A stretch of DNA of 64,000 bases from Glutinoglossum americanum. Lineage: Eukaryota > Ascomycota > Geoglossomycetes > Geoglossales > Geoglossaceae. Below are positions 1-12,164 of this stretch, one piece after another. The stretch spans positions 36,001-100,000 of the forward strand of contig JAGHQL010000025.1 in NCBI GenBank assembly GCA_020080175.1, in the 5' to 3' direction. Below the pieces are notes generated by a model, which saw nothing but the letters and a program-made list of their open reading frames with translations, searched no databases and had not been told where the DNA came from. The position numbers and the translations under genes were made by a program. Positions within the stretch are counted from its first letter, which is position 1; each line of letters begins with the position of its first letter.

Positions 1-3000
1 GTATTCTAACGTTTAATTATAGACACCAGGCGGAATACTCCATCCACCAGACTGAATGCTCTTTTGCAGTCATCAGAGCGCCAGGCTCACCTCATGTATC
101 TCACATGTATATGATATCTTGTTCTGTGCAGACGTGGTGGACTTTTACGATTGAGCTTGAGGTATCATGAGAACTGGTATATGGATTCCATATCTATCCC
201 ATTGCCTGCTCTTAAACTCCAGGGAGTTCGATAGATAGGATTGATGTGGTTTTGCACTGTACTCGTACGAATAAGAGTCCCAATACTCCAGGCTCTGGCT
301 CCCTCAGCTTACCGTTTTACTTAATGCCTGCTCCATTTCTCGCACATACCATCAAAGCTCTACACTTTGAAGCTTTCGCTACTAGTGGAGACTTTTCATT
401 TGAGAATCGCTTCTTAACCGCTGGCCATGCGGTTTCCGGTGCCTCCATGATGCATGTGGGGTCTTCTCGAAAACAAATTCATGGACCCCACTTCAGTACG
501 TATGTTACATCGGGATCCTGAAATCCGGCAGATGTGTTATTGCCAATAACCTTGCCTTTACAAAAAATATTCCAGCGTGTTTCGGTTGGATTGTGTTGTA
601 CTCTCTGGCAATCATACGCAAGTCAACTCATGATGTGGTGGAGCGGGAACTTGATGTGAACACAAGACACCCACGTGACACACGATCTTGTCTTCGTCGC
701 GGATCTTACCTGAATGGAGCCTTGCCTGGACAGTTATGTGGTACCTGAACGAATCACCTCGGTGAAGCTGTTGATCAATATTGTTATTTTGTTTTGTTTA
801 TCCCGCCCCATGCTCTGCGGCAGCCATCGAGCGGGCGAAAAATTGAGCGAGAATTAGAAAATTGTAGTGGAATCGACCGATCATTCGTTGAACTTTATTA
901 CGTTTCTCCAAGAATCAGGTTCTTCGCCATTTGCACAGGCCACTCTTGGAATGGGACGATCGACAAGGATCGAGAGGATGGAACTAAATTCAGCCTGGTG
1001 CTTTTGACTGGACATGGCAGGTTGGGAGTAAGCCACTTGCACGTCCGGGCCAATCTTTAGCCAGGAACGGGTTTCTAAACCTCAGCCCGTCACAAGCTAC
1101 AGCACTTCAACGAGCCTAGTGCATTTTTGGTGCATCAACTTCGGCTCGGGCTGGAGTGTGATACCATGCAGTAGCTTGGGTTTATTCCCACCAACCTGGT
1201 CGAATGGAAAGGGGTTCGAATGCCTGCGCCCGCTATTTGTCCCCGCTGAGTCAACACTATGTCGTGGGAGTCGCAAAAGCAATCTCTCTATGGCTCGGTA
1301 TGCCGCACCGGAGGAGCACAGAGTGGTCGATGAAGGAAACCTCGTCTTCATCAAAGGCCCAATAAATGGGTAATGGAGGCTTGGTAGTCAGCGACGGTCC
1401 AGCAGGTGGCCCCCATTTTAAGTTGCGACTCGCGTAGCACCAGCTTGCAGGGTGCTGAGCTGTCAACATCGGTCAGAAGTGCATTGCATGGCTTCAAATG
1501 GAGAACAGTGAAATGGAACTTTCATGGTACTACGCAGTACAACCAGTGCGAGATCAGGGAATCGAACACTGTTCGATAAAAGTCCGCCGCTTCTATCGGT
1601 TGCGCCTGTCTGTGCTGATTGGATGTGGCCGGGTGGGATTTTTCCCCTCGTCACGGAAGTACTTTCGAGTTAGAGTAGAGTACCTACGCGAAAAGGTCGC
1701 TCTCGGTACAAACTAGTCAAGAAGGGAGCATTGTCCTCCGCCCTTCTCATCCTCATCCTTCGCCCCATCTCTCCGTAAGATTAAAAACTACACGCTCATT
1801 TTTCCTGTGATTCGCATCCGTTGGTTCCTTCGCGTCTTGAATCTATCATCCCATCGTCGGATACAAGTTCATACCAGGTTTGGGATCGTTTGGTCAAGCT
1901 GACAGGCTCTGCGTTGGCAGCTTCTACCGCTCGTCTCCTGAGTTGTAACTGCACAACTCAAACCTGACTCTCCGACTTCGCGCGACTTGCGTCGTGTGAG
2001 TAAAATCACCGACTTTATACACTCCCTCTTCGGATTTGGGGTTAGCTTCCGCGTTCCAGGATATTCCTAGATTATCGCGCAAAATTAAGCTTCGCCGACG
2101 AATTGTGGGACTGTCACTTCCGACGGCTGGGTCAATTCTTCCAGTGTACGCGTCGTCTGCCCCGAGCGTCTCTGGTCTGTGGATTTAAGCCAGCACGAAA
2201 AGAATTACCCTTGTCGAAGTTTACTGCCGGAGGAAATTGGTCCTGCGGAGAACGGACAAACTCTCCGGAAATAGGAGCTCTCCCCCTGCTTCATCAAACG
2301 CTCACCTCCCCTGAGCAACTGCCATAGCAAAAAGGCACATCATTTCTGCCGTGACGGTAAAATTCGACCACGAGTGTTCTGGCATCCCCGTCCCCTGCCA
2401 AACGAGGCACACGAGCCACGAAGTAAATTACCTGTGCTACCGTCTAGCCGTTCCAGCAGGGCGTCTGGAGCGGATCAACCTTAAGCGGTGTGCGGTGCCT
2501 TTTTGGCGGAATCGATACCGTTCCCGCAGATTCCGGGTCGTTGGACACTTACGAGCAGCCCAGGCCGCTAGTCCCGTGTCTTGCTTGCCTCTCATCTCGT
2601 CCTCAACCTCTTCTCCACTTCCGACAAAGCGTTGTGGTCGCTTCTCATCCTCTATCTTGCCCACAGGTATCACAGCGATCAGCAGGCAGTACTGGATGCC
2701 GTCGCAATACTCATAACCGGCAGCTAGCTCGAAAATTCATCAGAAGTTTTCCGTCCAGTGTACCCCCCCTTGTGTTCATTTCATGTTATAGATGCTCTTC
2801 ATCGACAGACGGGTTCTGGTAAGTTATCGCCGCTGAGCTCGAAAACTTTCACGCGTCTATTCGGGGTCTCCTGCAAGATCTACAAGATTGTATGCTGATT
2901 ACGCGTTATAAAGATAGTTTCGGACGCCATCACCTTCCATAGAAACAGATCTAATTCTTAATACGTTATCTACTCGCAACGGTGTCCCGAGAAAGGCATC

Positions 3001-3012
3001 CAAGCTCGAAAA
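1..3012. other. Long gene-poor region upstream of the Ime2-like kinase
   Basis: No ORF here shows recognisable protein features; the open frames of 60-120 codons are in mutually overlapping frames and have no domain. The last 1.3 kb (about 1720-3012) is rich in pyrimidine tracts of the kind found around fungal transcription starts, so it probably holds the promoter and a long 5' leader with several upstream ATGs. A CCACGTGA octamer lies at 671-678. What the first 1.7 kb does cannot be told from the sequence. Confidence 0.5.
671..678. promoter_or_regulatory. CACGTG E-box (octamer CCACGTGA)
   Basis: The octamer CCACGTGA, the complement of TCACGTGG, is a bHLH/Cbf1-type E-box core. The same octamer lies in two other intergenic regions of the window (10405-10412 and 60404-60411). 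Here it sits about 2.3 kb upstream of the kinase start, so its target is uncertain. Confidence 0.3.
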
Positions 3013-5605
3013 ATGACGGTCTCCAACGAACTTTCGCACCGGAATTCGGCGCTATGGTCCGGTGGGGCCGTCTGCCTCGAGGATAAATTTGAAGTTCTTA
3101 AAGATATTGGCGATGGCAGCTTCGGAAGCGTTGTGCTAGCTCGTGTGCGCAGCGGCGGGGCTCATGTCGCGCGTAGGGGGACCATTGTGAGTTTGACACG
3201 AGACAATGATCCCAGGAAGCAAATGGTGTTGTACTAACTTGCCAACCAGGTTGCAGTTAAGACGATGAAAAAGACATTCGATTCCTTTTCGCCATGCTTG
3301 GAGTTGAGAGAGGTCATATTTCTCCGGTCGTTGCCCGTCCATCCTCATCTGGTTCCAGCGCTCGATATCTTCCTCGACCCGATAAGCAAGAAGCTACACA
3401 TCTGTATGGAGTACATGGATGGAAATCTCTACCAATTAATGAAGGCTCGCGACCATAAGTCTCTGGACGGAACCAGCGTCAAAAGTATTCTCTATCAGAT
3501 CTTATCTGGTCTTGACCATATTCACGCGAATGGATTTTTTCATCGTGACATCAAGCCCGAAAATATACTTGTTTCTACATCATCTCCTCAAGACTCTAGC
3601 ACTACTTTTCGTCGTTATTCGTCTCTAGTCACACCACCTTCGACACCGCCGTCCTATACAGTAAAAATTGCGGATTTCGGTTTAGCGAGGGAAATCAAGT
3701 CCAAGTTACCCTACACTACCTATGTCTCTACCCGCTGGTATAGAGCTCCGGAGGTACTACTTCGTGCAGGTGAATATTCTGCACCCGTCGATATCTGGGC
3801 TATTGGCGCTATGGCAGTGGAAGTTGCGACTCTGAAGCCCTTGTTTCCTGGAGGTAACGAGGTGGACCAAGTGTGGCGAGTTTGTGAGATCATGGGTAGT
3901 CCAGGGAATTGGTACAACAAAGCGGGTAACAAAGTTGGAGGTGGTGATTGGGGAGAGGGCATAAGGCTGGCCCAAAAGCTAGGGTTCTCGTTCCCAAGGG
4001 TCTGTACACTCTATAAAGGCAACGTCATAAAGTTTACTAACATACGCATAGATGTGCCCACATAACATGGATACTATACTTCAATCACCACAGTGGCCGG
4101 CGTCATTCTGCCATTTCGTAACGTGGTGTCTGATGTGGGATCCGAAAAATCGGCCAACGGCGGCTCAAGCAATGAGCCATGAATACTTCATGGATGCCGT
4201 AGACCCCCTGCGGCCGAGATCTTCCGCATCGCGAATTCTGGGCCGGAAACATTCAGATATAAGCACTAAGACACCAAAAGATGAATCATCTCCAACGCTC
4301 AGCTCAAAGGCATCTTGGTTCCGGAAGTCCCTGATTGGAAGAGAGAGTAGTGTCACATCTGTTTCGCAACAGAATGGTGGAGGGCCGGTTCAGACTCAGT
4401 CTCCAAGACCGTCCCCAGAATATCTCAACACACCAACTATTCAAACAGCTGCGCCAAAAGTCAGGCCTTTTGCCGATAAAAGAGCCACATGGACAACTGG
4501 CATGGCACCATCTAACGGGGCTCCCATGCCGATACTACCTACTATTAGGCCTATTTCTCCGTTGTCCGATACAGTTACAGCGCAAGCGCGGGTGAACCAG
4601 CAGAATAGTGACAATCGGAGAAGGTCCGCGATAGATGACAAGACGGTAAAGAAGATTGGTCGTCAGTTGTCTGTAGCTTCCAGCGGTAATCATCATATCG
4701 ACATTCACCGCCAGCAAGCGGAAAGGGCTCTCAGCGGAAATGGTGGACTTGTGTCGCCGCCAAGTGGACATAAAGAGAGTTCTTCGTTCTTTTCCTTCTC
4801 ACATCTACGTAAGCGTGCCCGAAGGCTTTCTGGTCGCCACCAAGCGCCGCTTTCACCAAATTCCGACGATATTGAGGCCAATGCTGGCTGTGGGCCTTGG
4901 TCAAGCAATCGATCCTCAATGGTTATTGATCCTCCACCAATTCCAAATGCAGCACCGGGTCATAACGAATTCAAGGATCTCGACAGAGCTCTCCAAAACG
5001 TGCGATACAGTCTGGACACTTCCGTTACCGTATCTATCCCACAGCATGGTGGGGTCGGCAGACACTACCAGTATCCACACTCGAACAATGGGGCGTTGAA
5101 AAGACATCACTCTTTGCCACAGCAACAGCAGCAGGCTCGATCCGTTGATAACTTGCAAGCGGCTGCAGCTGTCAGCGGACCAATCTCTAGTCGAACCCGT
5201 CGCGCAATGCAGATGTCAGTTCACCGCTACGAGACGCCAGATGAAGAGGAAGAGCTACTTGATGAAGCCTTAAGTTCTGCACATAAGGCGGCCTCCCGCC
5301 TTGATCAATACGCTAGGCCCGAGAATCGCACTCATCGCAACTCTTACGTATACAACAAAGAAACGCAGCATACCCCACTTAGACAGTCCTCAAGCAACCT
5401 AGGGCTTTCGAACCCTTACCCAACCCCATCACCTTCCGCAAACCGCAATAGCGTCGCTTTCGATCCAGACGGCGTGCACGCTCAGAGCAAGGCTCTTGAC
5501 ATCAGCAAACGCCGTTCTGATAATGACCACATAACCCCCAAATGGCCGACTCCGCCTTATGAGGAAAACGAATGGACTGCTTCAGTACTTGCGGCCTGCA
5601 GATGA
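3013..5605 (+). CDS. Ime2/Crk1/MAK-like serine/threonine protein kinase
   Basis: Exons 3013-3186, 3250-3999 and 4052-5605 give 825 residues. Both introns (63 and 52 nt) carry a CTAAC branch site. The kinase domain spans about residues 24-355: glycine loop GDGSFG (33-38), VAVK lysine (62), HRD (156-158), ADFGLA (DFG at 200-202), activation dyad T-T-Y at 214-216 followed by STRWYRAPE, and the CDK/MAPK-type WAIGAMAVE. The TxY loop, the small insert before the DFG and the long tail place it with Ime2, ImeB, Crk1 and MAK/ICK kinases, which control meiosis, sexual development and light or nutrient responses in fungi. The roughly 470-residue tail is low in complexity, rich in Ser, Pro and Gln with a short glutamine run, and probably regulatory. 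The start is the first ATG of the frame, and the glycine loop follows at the normal distance. A role in meiosis here is inferred from the family. Confidence 0.88.
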
Positions 5606-6902
5606 TATCTCGAAAATATATTACTAATTCACTTCTCTCCTTTTTAACTCATAATTATTCTGCGATCAGCAACCTCAGCCTATCGGCCTTTTGTTTCGTT
5701 TGTCGATGTTTTGTTTATAGCGTTTAAAGTTGTTTCTTGAGGTCTGGTGAGATTGCCACTCTATCCCGGAGTCAGAGCAACCCAGAAATCGTCTCGAAAT
5801 TGCGAAATCTGCTGTCCAACGCATTGTCAGTCTGGAACCGGCTACGGCGAGAAAAGTGATAGGCGTGCTTTTGCTCTCATGGCTGGTGTTTGGCTTTAAT
5901 GTCCTGTGCTTCTATCTTACTCCTACATATTTCTTCCAGATTGGCCCTCATTTTGCATCTTTGCTCAATCTGTAGCTGGGTGGGCGTGGGTACCCGGCGT
6001 TCTTTGTTCAGCTTCATACCCCCAAGGGCCACTAGATTCTATGGACCCATCGTTTTTGCGAGTTTGTAAAAAAAGGAAAAAAAACAGTACCCCATCCAAC
6101 TGGACAGCTATCTCATTGTCTCTTTTGTCCTACATGTTTGACGGTTAGGGTAATGTCCCACCATTTTTTTCAATTCGTGTGTATGGCCACCTTTTGGGTG
6201 ACGAGTATGTCATTGCTAAAGCAAGATGTTTCATAGGGCAGCAGCGGGATGTTCACCGTCGCTGTGTCTGTTGGCTGGTACAAAAGGAGAGGACTTCTTT
6301 GCTATAAATTATAGACTTAGGAAAATTAAAAGGCTTCATCGCCGAAAATCTACCCCAATATCCTATTATCCACTGGAAAGCTGACCCCTAACCCTAGTTC
6401 TGTAAACAAGTGCTCTTACGAATGTCGGAAGTACCATTATACGTAGGTGGGAGATAAAAGCTCTGGCGCGCCCCCATAGCTATAAGAACGTTCTTATTAC
6501 ACCGATATGCATAGCGTTACAAATACTATGATATACGGGTATGCCCCCTCGAGCACCCATGGTATCGCGCTGTGTGGCAGAATTGGTAGGGCGAGATGAT
6601 ATTGAAGACTTTCAAGTGGAGTAATATCCTTCTAACACCAATAATGGGATGCTACCAAACAATCTCGAAATGGCTCTCACAAACGCTCTGGAACGCACAG
6701 ACAGAGCACCTGGTCTTCTCAGCTCCGATTGACGTACATACAATAGATGTGCGTGGATCAGTTGGTGACCTAAACACAATACAAGCACAGGCGAGTGGTT
6801 GAGTCAAATCAAAATCCAGACTTCCCAAACCAATACCTTCCACAACGCGAGCAGAGACAACATCGTGGAGACGAGAGAGCAAACTCATCACCAGCGGCAA
6901 CC
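5606..6902. other. Intergenic: kinase 3' UTR and RRP42 promoter
   Basis: No supported gene. The left part should contain the kinase 3' UTR, and the several hundred bases before 6903 the RRP42 promoter. Short ORFs here have no recognisable features. Confidence 0.5.
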
Positions 6903-8145
6903 ATGCCTCCTCCCTTAACCCATCCCCTCTTCTCTCCCCCAGAACTCTCCTACACACACACCTCCCTCCTGCTCCAACCCCCCATCCGCCCCGACGCCCG
7001 CACACCCACACAATTCCGCCCAATTATCGCAGAGACCAATATCCTACCCGGTACGAACGGCAGCGCGCGGATCTGCTTCCCGGACGGGAATGAGGCTGTT
7101 GTAGGGGTGAAAGCGGAGGTGGAGAGGTCGGCGGGGGTTATTGGGTCCTTATTAAGGAAGGGAGGGCGAGGGGAGGGCGGGGGTGGGGATGATAATGAGG
7201 AGGAGGGTAGGAAAGGAGTGGGTGAGAACGCGTGGGTGGAATTGACGATTGAGATTCCAGGCCTCCGTGACGATGACGCGCTTCCTGTGTTCCTGGCAGC
7301 TATGCTGAACGAGGCACTACTGGCATCCGGGGATCTCGTTGATCGGTTATGGATCAACCAGAGATGGCATTGGAAATTATATATTGACGTGAGTATCTCC
7401 ACCTATCTACCGCCCAACTGGCCATCTCCAACAAAAATAATAACCGCCTGCTAACTCCCCACAAAACAACTAGATCCTCCTCCTCTCCCCACCACTCTCC
7501 TACCCCATCCCCCTCCTCTCACTAACCACACACCTCGCCCTCCTCTCCGCCCGCCTCCCCCGCCTAATCTCCGAAGCAGACGAAGACCCCCTCTTCGACA
7601 ACGACTGGGAGGCTTCCATACACCTCTACCCCCGTCATAATAAGTCGTCCGAACCCACACCATCAAAACCCACCGCCACAAAACCCAAACCCCGCGAACA
7701 ACCACCTGTAACCCTCCTCGTAACCGTCGTCGGAGAAAACATCTTCTTCGACCCCTCCCTCGAAGAAATCGCGGTCGCTGACCTCCTCCTCGCCGTCTCC
7801 ATCAGCGAGACGATCGACGACTCCGAACCCCCCCCAGAACCAAAACCCACCACCACCAAACCCCCCCGCAACATCCGCCTCCTCTCCCTCCGCACGATAG
7901 ACCCCCCTGCCCGCCTCACACCCCCGGGTGTCCCGGACGCGCTCAACACAGCCGTCACGCAGGCCGAGACCCCGAAGAATAAAGCTGCAACTACAGATGC
8001 GGATGTAGATTATAGTGGGGTATGGGTCCCTCCGAAGGGCGGATCGAAGCGGAAGCTTATAGGGCGGATAATACAGATGGTTATTGAGCACGGAGGGGTT
8101 GGGGAAGAAGTGCTGGAGGGATTAGAGGGAGTAGATGTTGGGTGA
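6903..8145 (+). CDS. RRP42: Exosome core subunit Rrp42 (RNase PH-like)
   Basis: Exons 6903-7388 and 7474-8145 give 385 residues; the 85-nt intron has GTGAGT, CTAAC and TAG. Exon 2 has no early ATG but is open throughout in the frame set by exon 1. Near the N-terminus RPDARTPTQFRPI and ETNILPGTNGSARICF, then VVGVKAEVE, are the RNase PH-fold signatures of the Rrp42 branch; WHWKLYIDILLL and TLLVTVVGENIFFDPSLEE match the second half. Rrp42 is one of six PH-type ring subunits of the RNA exosome, structural and not catalytic, in 3' processing of rRNA and RNA decay in nucleus and cytosol. It is longer than the yeast protein (about 265) because of a Gly/Glu-rich insert at about residues 84-106 and Pro/Lys-rich inserts in exon 2. 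Exon 2 has an extreme run of C-ending codons unlike its neighbours. Confidence 0.85.
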
Positions 8146-8731
8146 GGAGCTTTTTGCTCAGAGCTGACCAACATAGAAAGGATTGATATGTATATACAAG
8201 TCTCAAGAGAGCTAGAAATACAAACAAGTTAAAAACCAAATACCCTCAGTTATGTACCACCCAGACTCCCTCTAATCACAGCCTCTGTGCTACAGACCAG
8301 CAAAGCCCAGATCTAGGAGACCACAATCTTTGTATAAACAGAGAGAGTGATGGCGTTACCTATCGGGCCCCTTCAAAAATTTGAAAAGTAGCGGCAAAAC
8401 GTCGCTTCAGTTCGGAGAAGGAATCTACCAACAGGGTTCATTCTTCGCACACAGACTGATTGGCACGCCACTGAAGAGGAACCGTGACAACTCAAAGCTG
8501 TGCGATTTTCAGGAATTACGCAGACGCAGGGAAGCTGAGGGATTCAGCTACCGATAGCCCTCAGTATAAGGACTTTTGTAGTGCTCAAGGTTTCGGCCGC
8601 TGGCACCGCTCTTTAGTGCCAGCTATACTTCTTTAATTAGCGTGAGCTTGTAGGAGTGGATAAATAGAAAATAAATATCATGGAGCTGCCGGTCGTAACA
8701 GGCAGTCCTACATACGCGCAAAGGATTAAAC
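8146..8731. other. Convergent 3' region between RRP42 and the RING-CH gene
   Basis: Both neighbouring genes end here, so it should hold two 3' UTRs. No ORF of note. A perfect 8-bp inverted repeat lies at 8599-8623. Confidence 0.5.
8599..8623. repeat. 8-bp perfect inverted repeat (hairpin)
   Basis: GCTGGCAC and GTGCCAGC flank a 9-nt loop. It lies within the 3' region of the RING-CH gene, about 110 bases past its stop, and could form a stem-loop in either transcript. No RNA family is recognised. Confidence 0.4.
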
Positions 8732-10089
8732 TTAGTTATTGATCTTTCTTCTGGCCACCGTTGGGCGAGGCAGGATTTCCATCATCATCCGCATCATCAT
8801 CGCCTTGGACGTCCTGAACTCTCTCCCCAGCTTTCTCCAGCAACCTCCGACTCCATGCCCTGACACCTTTATAAACGCCCTTCGGGAAGAACGGTTAGCA
8901 CTGCATTCAAGCCATGGAGGAAGCGCGGAACGCACCCATAAGAATGTGCCAACGCCGATAAGAACCACTATCCAACTAATTGAAGCTAATCTATCTCTGC
9001 CTGTCCCGCCCGCCGCCCTGCCCCCTCCACCTATCAGGCCTGAACTTCGCAGATTCCACCACCCTGAAGGCCCTAACATCCATAGAACCTTCATAAAGCT
9101 TAGCAGTCCTAGACTAGCCAAACCTTTGAGGAAATGCTCAAGCCATGACGCCGGCTCGTACTCCGCGACAGGTTCACTCTTAGCCCCCAGCTTACTTAAG
9201 GGCACTGACGAAACCGTGGTATACGGGTCGAGGTAGAGGTTGATGATTGGATCGGCTACAAAGCCGAGAAGGAACATGGTGAAAAGGAGAATTGAGAACG
9301 TAAGGAGGAGTTGAAGCACTAAGGCGGGGGCGAGAATAGGTCAGCAAATATAATTTGGAAAACTGTAGTATAACTTAAGGGCACTCTCAGGCCAAGAGAA
9401 CTTGTGGAAGAATCCGCATGCCCAGGTGAGGACACGGATATCATAAGGGCTTCATCTGTAGGAGGCGATGCAGGATATTCGGAAACAAGAGCAGACGCGG
9501 CTGAGCAATTTGATTCCAGGCCGCTTTGGTACCACTTCACCTGACTGAGGGCATCCCGAGCGCTCTTCACAGCTTCACGATATCTGACAGGGCATCAACA
9601 TCTTCAATCTTCATATCCAAAATGCCTACCTTTACTACTAACCCATCTCCCTACCCGCATTCTTTCCAATCTGTATCTGAATCCGCATGTTGGACAATCC
9701 CAGTAATTTCTCCGCCCATAGCCTGGGTCTGCATGGCGCCAGGCCTGCAAGCAGCCTTCGTGGACATATCGCGATGAGCCTTTGCACTTGCACGGGCTGA
9801 TCAAGCGACCCAAGTCGGGGTCCTCGGACACGTATGTCACGGATGGTTGAGGCTGAAGAACATTAGGAAGACTGGTCGAAAGAGGTTCAAATGTAGGAAG
9901 AACTGTATCGAGACAGATACGGCAGGTTCGAGGCCCGTAATGCCTTGGACGCCTTGGAGGTGCGGGTCGAACTCTTTCGTTTGAACCATTTGCCTGCGCA
10001 TATGTCGATCCTCGCGCGTCACCAGGTTCTTCCGGCCAGTCGCCTGGCCGCTTCCATTGAGGATTCTGTTGGGAAGTGGAGGAGGCCAT
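8732..10089 (-). CDS. Membrane-bound RING-CH (RINGv) E3 ubiquitin ligase
   Basis: Exons on the minus strand are 10089-9630 and 9318-8732 (348 residues). The N-terminal third holds the RING-CH finger: CRIC, then after a spacer CKCKGSSRYVHEGC, and CPTC, giving C4HC3 zinc ligands, followed by RYRLERMRVGRW. Splicing at a phase-1 junction joins GRWVSSK to VLQLLLTFSILL and restores the family pattern, in which a membrane segment and the motif GFVADPIINLYLDPY follow at once. Two more hydrophobic segments follow (near LASLGLLSFMKVLWML and WIVVLIGVGTFLWV). RING-CH proteins (MARCH, Doa10 relatives) pass ubiquitin to membrane substrates; the compartment is not evident. The intron is 311 nt, much longer than others here, and reading through it stops after 15 codons. 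It is divergent from proteasome gene PRE8. Confidence 0.82.
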
Positions 10090-10586
10090 AGTCTATTTCT
10101 AAAATGCGACCCCGCTGGACAAAATCTAGGACTCAGCGTCTGCCGGTCTTAAAGTGCATTGCATTAATAATGCAGTAACGCTCCGAAAGTAGGGGATAAG
10201 CCGAGTTATGTGAACGCGACGGTGGGATGTCGCCCCGTCGCCACCTTCAACAATGCCAAACAGCTTCTGCCAGTAGCTTCAACCAGTAGATTGTACGTGA
10301 AAGCGATCGATATGGCTCCTTAAGCAGACCTCTGCTGCTAGAGCAAGGAGAATCACAAACCGGAGTTCGAACTCGTTATGTGTCCTTGCCATTCTGACCA
10401 GCGATCACGTGGGTTATTACCTAATCATAGTTTCGCTCGCCGCGTTGACTACTGCAGCCTCCCAACCCACAGCAACAGAGCTTCTAAAACTTACCATTTC
10501 TCTACTCCCCTTGGTTCAAGGTCTCATTCGGCTCCTTTAAATCCGTCCGGAGCTCTTCGGCCCTTTCTCCAGGAGCAACGTTAAGC
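10090..10586. promoter_or_regulatory. Divergent promoter region RING-CH ligase / PRE8
   Basis: These 497 bp separate two genes read outwards. A TCACGTGG octamer lies at 10405-10412. GTCGCCACC at 10237-10245 is the complement of GGTGGCGAC, which resembles the yeast proteasome element GGTGGCAAA but differs from it at the last bases, so it is only suggestive. Confidence 0.4.
10405..10412. promoter_or_regulatory. CACGTG E-box (octamer TCACGTGG)
   Basis: A perfect E-box core 175 bp before the PRE8 start. The identical octamer occurs in the TSR1/UTP7 promoter. Confidence 0.35.
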
Positions 10587-11637
10587 ATGGCAGACCGGTA
10601 TTCATTCTCATTGACAACATTCTCTCCTAGGTACTTGCTCAATCCCACCTTCTCATCTGCGCTTGGACGAGCTTTGAGGAACATGCTAACCGCTATTCCA
10701 GTGGAAAACTAGTTCAGATAGGTAATGTCAATCTCCTACTCAGCATCTAAACACGATAGCCAATGCAGAGAGTAAAGCTAATGACATCAACTAGAATACG
10801 CCCTCAATGCCGTGAACCAAGGTGTAACATCCTTAGGGATCAAGGCAACCAACGGCATTGTGCTTGCTACAGAAAAGAAGTCCTCCTCACCCCTCATCGA
10901 CCCGCCTTCGCTCTCCAAGGTATCCCTCGTCACCCCCAACATCGGCATGGTCTACTCGGGCATGGGCCCAGACTACCGTGTCCTTGTCGACAAAGCCCGC
11001 AAGATCTCTCACACGGGCTACAAGCGCATATACAACGAATACCCCCCAACCCGGATCCTAGTGCAGGACGTTGCGCGCGTCATGCAAGAAGCCACACAGA
11101 GCGGCGGCGTCCGGCCCTATGGAGTCAGCTTGCTAGTCGCTGGATGGGACGACGGAATCGAGCCTGAGTCGACAGAAGACGCAGCAACAATGAGCGGCGA
11201 CTCTGAGACCAAAAAGCCGACGGGAAAGACTGGCGGGATCCTCAAGGGAGGACCAAGCCTATATCAGGTAGACCCTAGCGGGAGTTACTTCCCCTGGAAA
11301 GCGACCGCGATTGGGAAGAGCGCGACAAGCGCAAAGACATTCCTAGAAAAGCGGTACACCGAGGGCCTTGAGCTTGAAGACGCAGTACACATTGCACTCC
11401 TAACCCTCAAAGAAACTATCGAAGGCGAGATGAACGGCGAGACTGTTGAAATCGGTAAGCCAACCTTACTACGGCACCCCAATAATACATATAACTAACC
11501 TTCACACGCGCCCGCTAGGCATCGTCGGCCCCCCCGCAAACCACCTCCTAGGCTATGAGGGCGTAGAAGGCGCCCAAGGCCCACGTTTCCGCAAACTCTC
11601 ACCGCAGGAGATTGAGGATTACCTGACGAATCTGTAA
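10587..11637 (+). CDS. PRE8: 20S proteasome subunit alpha-2
   Basis: Exons 10587-10630, 10702-10721, 10795-11454 and 11519-11637 give 280 residues. The start [14 protein letters not shown] is the typical alpha-2 N-terminus. The second exon is only 20 nt; it is needed to restore [17 protein letters not shown], the invariant alpha-subunit segment. Then come [60 protein letters not shown] and [14 protein letters not shown], all alpha-2 signatures. Alpha subunits form the outer rings of the 20S core and gate substrate entry; they are not catalytic. The protein is about 30 residues longer than the yeast and animal forms because of a polar Lys/Glu/Gly insert (about residues 138-165), as I recall from other filamentous ascomycetes. 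Introns are 71, 73 and 64 nt. Confidence 0.95.
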
Positions 11638-12164
11638 GGGGTATGCGGGGTACACCAACGCGGATGAAAGGGAAACGGAGACGAATTACTGGCTCCTTTT
11701 TATTTAATCTTTTGATGCTAACTTAGAGCAAAAGCGTGGAGGGGTTAGGGAGGGGACTTCATCCCATTCAGCATATGGGCAAGCAAACAACTAAAGAACT
11801 TGTACTCTATAAATATAAGAGCGACCTTTGACTGGGGACTTCTGCCCCCAACACCTTTGGGTCCTTCAAATAACCAACTCTAATCATCATAAGCGAGGCC
11901 TACTTCCTAATGCTATTTATTTATTTTTTCCCCTTTCGTCAGTGGGCCAAAAACCTAACCGAGACAAAGAAACAAACTATGCACGGTAAAAGACGGCTTC
12001 TCCTGGCATTAGGTAACAATTTCCACCGAAGCCCGCGAGTGAATGACCACGAGAACCCCAGCACCGCCATCTCTACAAGCTTAATCAACCATATAGAAGT
12101 GGTGAAGCAATAAGAGGAGAAGGGTGCCCCTCCACTACGTATACAAAACTTTCGAGAAAGTATC
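11638..12164. other. Convergent 3' region between PRE8 and the MFS gene
   Basis: Holds the 3' ends of two convergent genes. Nothing else is recognisable. Confidence 0.5.

Noticed and set aside
246-1716. Several ORFs of 70-91 codons at the left edge
   Set aside because: They overlap on both strands in different frames, with no domain or consistent composition.
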